NCBI GenBank assembly: GCA_021323655.1
Contig: JAJPKO010000018.1
Location: forward strand, 108,410 to 172,409
Direction: 5' to 3'
From: Acidobacteriaceae bacterium
GTDB taxonomy: Bacteria > Acidobacteriota > Terriglobia > Terriglobales > Acidobacteriaceae
DNA: 64,000 nt
Of this stretch, positions 59,142 through 64,000 are shown one piece after another. Under the pieces are notes generated by a model, which was not told the DNA's origin, did no database searches, and was given only the letters and a program-made list of their open reading frames with translations. The stretch's first letter is position 1. Each line of letters begins with the position of its first letter. Position numbers and translations under genes: made by a program.

Positions 59142-62100
59142 GTGTTCGGCAAGATTCTTACGTTTGCCCTGAGTCATCGCTGGAGCGTGCTGCTTGGAGT
59201 TGTGGCACTCGTCGCAGTTGGCGCATGGGCGGTCAACACCATCCCCGTCGACGCATTTCCAGACCTGACCAACAACCAGGTGGTCATCGTCACAGATGCT
59301 CCGTCGATGCCTCCCTCGGAGGTCGAACAGCTTGTCACCTATCCGATTGAACGCACGTTGATGGGAATGCCCAACCAGTTGGGGGTGCGTTCGCTCTCCA
59401 AACTGGGTCTTTCCATGGTGACGGTGGTCTTCGACGACAGCGTTCCCACTTACTTTGCCCGGCAGATGGTCAACGAGCGTTTGCAGCAGGTGACAACCTC
59501 TCTTCCGCCAGGCATTCAGCCTGTATTAAGTCCGCCATCAACAGCATTCGGTGAGCTGTATCAGTACACCCTGAAAAGTGATCGCCTTACTCCCATGGAG
59601 TTAAAGGAGGTCCAGGAGTGGCAGATCAAGCCGTGGCTCCGAACTGTTCCGGGCGTCAGCGATGTCAATACATGGGGCGGTGAGACACGGCAATATCAGG
59701 TCAAGGTCGACCCCGCTCTACTCCAGCAGTATGGCTTGACTCTCAAAGATGTCGCTACGCGTATTGCCGAGAACAACAACAACTTTGGCGGCGGCTTTAT
59801 TGAGCATGCCTATGAGCAGTACACGTTGCGCGGATTGGGCCGCACCTCCAACGCCGACGAGATCGGAAAGATCGTTTTGCTTGCCAATCAAGGCGCTCCG
59901 GTTCTGCTTCGCGACATCGCCGAGGTAAAGATTGGCCCAGTTCCCCGTCAGGGCGCGGTTCTGCGCAACGGCGAGTCCATCTCAGGCATGGTCATCATGT
60001 TGAAAGGGGAAAATGGAAAGAAGGTCATCGAACAGGTAAAACAAAAGATCGCTGCCCTGCACCTTCCTGAGGGAGTTTTCATCGAGCCATTCTACGACCA
60101 ATCCACCGTGATTGATGGAACTATTCATACCGTCGAGCACAACCTCTTTGAAGGCTTTGTTCTGGTCACGGTCGTGTTGTTACTTTTCCTGGGCAGTTTC
60201 CGTGCCGCTCTTATCACTGCTTCGATCATTCCGCTCTCTCTGCTCATTAGCTTTCTGGGGATGAAGCTCTTCGGCATCAGCGCGAACCTGATGAGCCTGG
60301 GAGCAATCGACTTCGGCATGATCGTTGACGGCGCAGTCGTCATGATCGAGAACTCAGTGCACCGCATGCACGAACACGGGCACGAAGAAGATAGCATGAC
60401 CTCCATATTAACTTCCGGTTTGGAGGTAGCTCGACCCATGGCGTTCGGCGTAGGCATTATCATCGCCGTCTACCTTCCCATTCTTTTTCTCCAGGGGCTC
60501 GAAGGACGCATGTTCCGCCCGATGGCGATTACGGTCTGCACCGCGCTGCTTGGATCTCTGTTGCTCGCTCTTACAGTGATCCCCGTGCTCAGCTCGTTCG
60601 TTTTCCGCAATGGCCTTCACCACAAGAAGAACAAGGCCAACGCAGAAAATTGGATGGACCGGCTGGGCCAGCGTTACACCCATGGCCTGTCCTGGGTAAT
60701 TCGTCATCGTATCGCTGTCATCGCCGTAATGGCTCTTGTCATGATCGGATCGCTTGCTTCTCTGGCGTTTATCGGCACCGAGTTCATGCCGCGTCTCGAT
60801 GAAGGGTCCATCCTGGTTGAAACACGCAAACTTCCCGGCATCTCACTCACTGACTCCATCGAGATCTCAAAGCGTGTTGAGAAAACGCTGCGTGCCTTCC
60901 CGGAGATCCAGGATGTTACCACCAAGATCGGCCGGCCGGACTTTGCCACTGAGGCCATGGGTATCAACGAGGGTGATGTGTATGTTGCTCTGACCCCCAC
61001 AAAGCAGTGGACCCGGTTCCACACAAAAGAAGAGCTGATCAATGCCATGGATAAAGCCTTGGCACAGATTCCTGGCATTAGCTATGACTTTACCCAGCCG
61101 ATGGCCATGCGGCTCGACGAAACCGTCTCTGGCGTGAAGGCCGATCTGGCCATCAAGATCTTTGGCGATGACTTCCAGCAGCTCGACACCCTGGCGCAGC
61201 AGGTACTGCGCCAGGTAAACACCGTACAAGGAGCGGCAGACGCCCAGATGGAGATCAACTCCGGCGTTGCCGAGCTAAGCGTCAGGATCCGCAGAGATGC
61301 GCTCGCACGATACGGATTAAACGTAGCTGATGTACAGCAAGCTGTAGAAGCTGCCGCATCGGGAGCCATTGTCTCCGAGGTGATCGAAGGCCAGAGGCGC
61401 TATACCATCGCGCTCCGTCTCCCTGATCGATACCGTAGCGACGCACAATCCATGAGCGCGATTCCTCTGCATGCTCCGGGCGGAGAAACAGTCACCCTGG
61501 GGCAGGTGGCAGACGTTGTCGTGACGCGTGGCGCAGAGAAGATCAACCACGAACAGGGGCAACGCCGTATCGTTGTCATGTCAAATGTACGAGGCCGCGA
61601 TCTTGGCAGCTTCGTCGCAGAGGTCCAGCAGAAGGTCGGCCATAACGTGCATCTGCCCGCCGGCTACACAATCACATACGGTGGTCAGTTTGAAAACCAG
61701 CAACGAGCGATGCAGCGGCTTTTGCTGGTCATCCCACTGGCACTCGGAATCGTCTGCGGCCTTCTCTATATGACCTTCCACTCCTTCAAACAGGCTGTCC
61801 TGATTCTGATCAACGTGCCGTTTGCTCTGGTGGGAGGCATCGCCGCACTGTGGATCTTTCATCTCAACCTCAATCTTTCGGCGTCGATCGGTTTCATCGC
61901 GCTTCTCGGAGTCGCCGTGCTCAATGGCGTCGTGCTCGTCAGCTCGATCAACCAGCTAAGAGACAAGGGAGAATCCATGGATAAGGCTGTCCTTTATGGT
62001 GCCGGTCGGCGTCTAAGACCGGTGCTCATGACAGCACTCGTCGCAAGCCTGGGATTCATCCCTATGGCCGTCTCCACCTCAACGGGGGCCGAAATTCAGC

Positions 62101-62246
62101 GCCCCCTGGCAACAGTCGTAATAGGCGGGCTAATTAGTTCTACAGTGCTGACACTGTTTCTTCTGCCGACGCTCTATGAATGGTTCGACAAACGTACCCC
62201 ATTCACGCGCGAACTGCAAATGCAGCAAGATTTCTCAACCAAGTAG
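59142..62246 (+). CDS. CzcA-type heavy-metal RND efflux pump
   Basis: The 1034-aa protein has the full RND layout of twelve helices and two large periplasmic loops. The HME-type signature is complete: GAIDFGMIVDGAVVMIEN, with Asp390, Asp396 and Glu403. This pattern (DFG-x3-DGA-x4-EN) is that of the CzcA group (Co, Zn, Cd, Ni), in contrast to the monovalent-metal CusA group. The N-terminus starts at GTG 59142, six bases after the adaptor's stop. Metal selectivity is inferred only from this motif. The operon is preceded by a sigma-54 promoter and the shared enhancer. Confidence 0.9.
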   Translation: MFGKILTFALSHRWSVLLGVVALVAVGAWAVNTIPVDAFPDLTNNQVVIVTDAPSMPPSEVEQLVTYPIERTLMGMPNQLGVRSLSKLGLSMVTVVFDDSVPTYFARQMVNERLQQVTTSLPPGIQPVLSPPSTAFGELYQYTLKSDRLTPMELKEVQEWQIKPWLRTVPGVSDVNTWGGETRQYQVKVDPALLQQYGLTLKDVATRIAENNNNFGGGFIEHAYEQYTLRGLGRTSNADEIGKIVLLANQGAPVLLRDIAEVKIGPVPRQGAVLRNGESISGMVIMLKGENGKKVIEQVKQKIAALHLPEGVFIEPFYDQSTVIDGTIHTVEHNLFEGFVLVTVVLLLFLGSFRAALITASIIPLSLLISFLGMKLFGISANLMSLGAIDFGMIVDGAVVMIENSVHRMHEHGHEEDSMTSILTSGLEVARPMAFGVGIIIAVYLPILFLQGLEGRMFRPMAITVCTALLGSLLLALTVIPVLSSFVFRNGLHHKKNKANAENWMDRLGQRYTHGLSWVIRHRIAVIAVMALVMIGSLASLAFIGTEFMPRLDEGSILVETRKLPGISLTDSIEISKRVEKTLRAFPEIQDVTTKIGRPDFATEAMGINEGDVYVALTPTKQWTRFHTKEELINAMDKALAQIPGISYDFTQPMAMRLDETVSGVKADLAIKIFGDDFQQLDTLAQQVLRQVNTVQGAADAQMEINSGVAELSVRIRRDALARYGLNVADVQQAVEAAASGAIVSEVIEGQRRYTIALRLPDRYRSDAQSMSAIPLHAPGGETVTLGQVADVVVTRGAEKINHEQGQRRIVVMSNVRGRDLGSFVAEVQQKVGHNVHLPAGYTITYGGQFENQQRAMQRLLLVIPLALGIVCGLLYMTFHSFKQAVLILINVPFALVGGIAALWIFHLNLNLSASIGFIALLGVAVLNGVVLVSSINQLRDKGESMDKAVLYGAGRRLRPVLMTALVASLGFIPMAVSTSTGAEIQRPLATVVIGGLISSTVLTLFLLPTLYEWFDKRTPFTRELQMQQDFSTK

Positions 62247-62413
62247 AGGAGCAGATACGGCTATCGTTCACAAGAGCGCCACCAAATCAACAGCAGCAAC
62301 CGCTGTCGAACCGGAACCGGAGGATGGGTCGTCGTCTGTCTGGGTGTAGAGCAGGATGCGCCGCTTGCCAAGGCAACGCGGCGGCTGTGCAGAGTCGCCG
62401 CGAGATTCAATGT

Positions 62414-63004
62414 CTATGGCTGGACTGATCCTGCAATCTCTATATCCATCTGCACTGTCTTCTGTAAACGGAAGAGGAAATTACTGGGGTCCTTCATTCC
62501 CCATTCAACGAAAGGAATCACGAAATTTGTTTTGGCAGAAATCTCATTGCTTTCGCGATGAACCAGAACATCCAAAGCGATGCGATGGCGCGCACCGTGC
62601 AGATTCAGCTGGCCCAGGACTTTAATGTGGGACTCTCCCTCAGTGATGTTTCCTTCCAGGGAATCCGCCATGAAGATACTGAATGGATAGCGATCGCTCT
62701 CGAGAATTTCTTTGTGCATCTTCTGGTCTCGTATATGGTTCCCACTGTTTCCGCTGCGAACGTCAACTGTAATGCTTCCGCTGATTTTATGCGTGGCAGG
62801 TTCAAGTATGAATTTTCCTTCTTTGATCAAAAAGCTTCCATGCACAGTGTGTAGATTGTCAGCTGCTGTGAAGCCGATGTGCGAATGGTCTGGTTGCACT
62901 ACGACCGTAACTGTCTGCCCTCGGGAAGTACACGAAAAAGCAAAGCAGCTGATAGTAAAAAGAACAACGGAAAGCTGCGTGAATCCGTAACAATGCCATC
63001 TCAT
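62414..63004 (-). CDS. YceI-family periplasmic lipid-binding protein
   Basis: The 196-aa product from ATG 63004 has a signal-like hydrophobic stretch (QLSVVLFTISCFAFSCTS) with a possible lipobox cysteine, and the YceI lipocalin-like barrel: VQPDHSHIGFTAADNLHTVHG, SITVDVRSGNSGNHIRDQKMHKEIL and FVEWGMKDPSNFLFRLQKTVQMDIE. YceI proteins bind long isoprenoids such as polyprenyl quinone precursors. The start ATG overlaps the stop of the FAD-dependent gene as ATGA, so the two are co-translated. The 160 bases between this gene and the RND operon hold nothing recognisable. Confidence 0.87.
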   Translation of the reverse strand: MRWHCYGFTQLSVVLFTISCFAFSCTSRGQTVTVVVQPDHSHIGFTAADNLHTVHGSFLIKEGKFILEPATHKISGSITVDVRSGNSGNHIRDQKMHKEILESDRYPFSIFMADSLEGNITEGESHIKVLGQLNLHGARHRIALDVLVHRESNEISAKTNFVIPFVEWGMKDPSNFLFRLQKTVQMDIEIAGSVQP

Positions 63005-64000
63005 TTGTGGATTCCTTCTGCCTTCCATAGAGCCGGTGTCGTGTGGCCGCGATCTCTATCAAGCACCGGCGGTAATGAGTCGATATGAAATGACAAAGCG
63101 AGTCGAAAGAGCGCCGGGGCAGATTGAAAGCACCTTAGGACCACTTTGCGTAATTGTGTATGTGTGCTCATGTGCAGCATAAGTCGTGACATGAGTTGCG
63201 CGCGGCACGAAATAAGTGCATGGCCTCGTTGATAGATCTGTAGATCTCCTTTGCTCAATGCTTCCGCCAGCAGCAAGGCCTGACGGAAAGCCAGCATCAT
63301 ACCTTGTCCGCTGATAGCATCCACTGCCCCGGATGCTTCTCCAACAAGCGCGGCCCTCCCGTAAACAACCTGTGGTAGTGAGCGGCAAAGCGTCAGCGCT
63401 CCGCGATCAGTAGAGGAGTGTGGCGCAGAGGCCAATCGCATTGCAAGTCCGGGAAAGAACCGAAGACCACGATCGAAGCGAATGTCACGACGTCTGGTAA
63501 TAATGGCCACACAGATTTCTTCCTCTCCCACTGGGGTGACATACGCTTGTATTCCTTGTGCCCAGTAGACTTCAACATGGGTGCTCCAGGGGGCGATCTT
63601 GTAGTGCCGCCGCAAGCCGACACGTGCAGAATTTGTCTGCGGCTGAATACCCATCCATCTGCGCACAAGAGAGTTGTGCCCATCAGCGCCGACAATCCAT
63701 CGGGCGGAAATCCGCCTTTCCCCAATGCTAATCTCATCTCCTTCGAGGTTACGAACAGGAGTGTTCCAGAGAAGCTGGGCCCCCAGTTCTGCGGCCTTTC
63801 GGGCCAGGAAAGCGTGCAGCCTCGGCCGACGGACCCCCAGACCGCTGCCTTCGCGAAAGTCTGCCTTTGCTATATATTTCTCATCGCAAAAGGTGATACC
63901 TGAAAATGGATGGCCTCCCAGTGTATGTACTTCGTCCCCCAGTTGGCTCAAGGCATCCAACCCATCAGGCATAATGCCTTCACCACACGCCTTATCAACA
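63001..64000 (-). CDS. FAD-dependent oxidoreductase, 5' end beyond the window
   Basis: The frame runs off the right edge; the codons before ATG 63972 read VDKACGEGIMP, the internal motif of geranylgeranyl-reductase/PHBH-like FAD monooxygenases, so the gene begins outside. Visible parts are the substrate segment, RISARWIVGADGHNSLVRR (the DG fingerprint binding FAD and NADPH) and LVGEASGAVDAISGQGMMLAF, where GEAS replaces the usual GDAA. The N-terminal dinucleotide fold is missing from the window. Its neighbour YceI suggests a lipid-like or isoprenoid substrate. In acidobacteria such enzymes often neighbour type III polyketide synthases, which would lie further right. Confidence 0.8.
   Translation of the reverse strand, partial: VDKACGEGIMPDGLDALSQLGDEVHTLGGHPFSGITFCDEKYIAKADFREGSGLGVRRPRLHAFLARKAAELGAQLLWNTPVRNLEGDEISIGERRISARWIVGADGHNSLVRRWMGIQPQTNSARVGLRRHYKIAPWSTHVEVYWAQGIQAYVTPVGEEEICVAIITRRRDIRFDRGLRFFPGLAMRLASAPHSSTDRGALTLCRSLPQVVYGRAALVGEASGAVDAISGQGMMLAFRQALLLAEALSKGDLQIYQRGHALISCRAQLMSRLMLHMSTHTQLRKVVLRCFQSAPALFRLALSFHIDSLPPVLDRDRGHTTPALWKAEGIHK

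Noticed and set aside
1..64000. CRISPR arrays, insertion sequences, phage or plasmid genes
   Set aside because: No regular short repeats with spacers, transposase, integrase or terminal inverted repeats were seen on either strand.

Overview
The window is a stretch of chromosome from an acidobacterium, most likely class Terriglobia (Acidobacteriaceae). I infer this from the very long MacB-like orphan permease typical of the phylum, the ECF sigma / anti-sigma / B-box / DUF4097 envelope cluster, the short Ala/Ser-rich secreted proteins, the EF-G-like factor, and intergenic palindromes that translate as a CHPEAQPKDL-type phrase often seen in mis-called acidobacterial ORFs. No rRNA, tRNA, CRISPR array, transposase or phage gene was recognised.

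Region 1 (0-24 kb) is mostly housekeeping. It holds a peptidoglycan module (DapF-family protein, LD-carboxypeptidase, Mpl), PlsC, a Y-family DNA polymerase, an HAD phosphatase, an ATP-dependent DNA ligase and an ECF-sigma envelope-stress operon with a candidate self-recognised promoter. Cmk follows, translationally coupled to an AlkZ-like protein with a long basic disordered tail. Then come small secreted proteins, a KimA-like potassium transporter, SRP Ffh and a peroxiredoxin-like protein. The DapF-family protein has serine at both positions where DapF normally has its catalytic cysteines.

Region 2 (24-35 kb) starts with the large permease behind a textbook sigma-54 promoter and two enhancer-like palindromes. 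It continues with a cold-shock protein, a GntR regulator, a DUF4382 lipoprotein whose signal peptide is out of frame with its mature domain, an EF-G-like protein, a histidine kinase and a TolC-like protein.

Region 3 (35-52 kb) looks like an oxygen or redox-stress island. A three-BON-domain protein and a tandem universal stress protein lead into an ArsR-type regulator followed by hyfB-C-E-F-G-I. The large subunit HyfG lacks the nickel-ligand cysteines, so the complex is of the hydrogenase-related (Ehr) type and not a hydrogenase. Downstream are a STAS protein, an FNR-like regulator with four candidate Fe-S cysteines but a CRP-like recognition helix, and a PAS-PAS-PAS-GAF sigma-54 activator. 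TGTGA-N6-TCACA-like sites lie upstream of the BON, USP, 45-aa membrane protein and deacetylase genes, which suggests one local regulon.

Region 4 (52-62 kb) appears to be a self-contained sigma-54 two-component system. A membrane histidine kinase and an NtrC-type regulator sit between a divergent di-haem peroxidase / haem-binding operon and a CzcCBA-type RND efflux operon. The regulator operon and the efflux operon each have a GG-N10-GC promoter preceded by a GTTCAA-N4-TTGAAC-type palindrome with a weaker copy exactly 21 bp further on. The divergent peroxidase operon has a weaker promoter candidate sharing the first enhancer. The window ends with a YceI protein and the 3' part of an FAD-dependent oxidoreductase.
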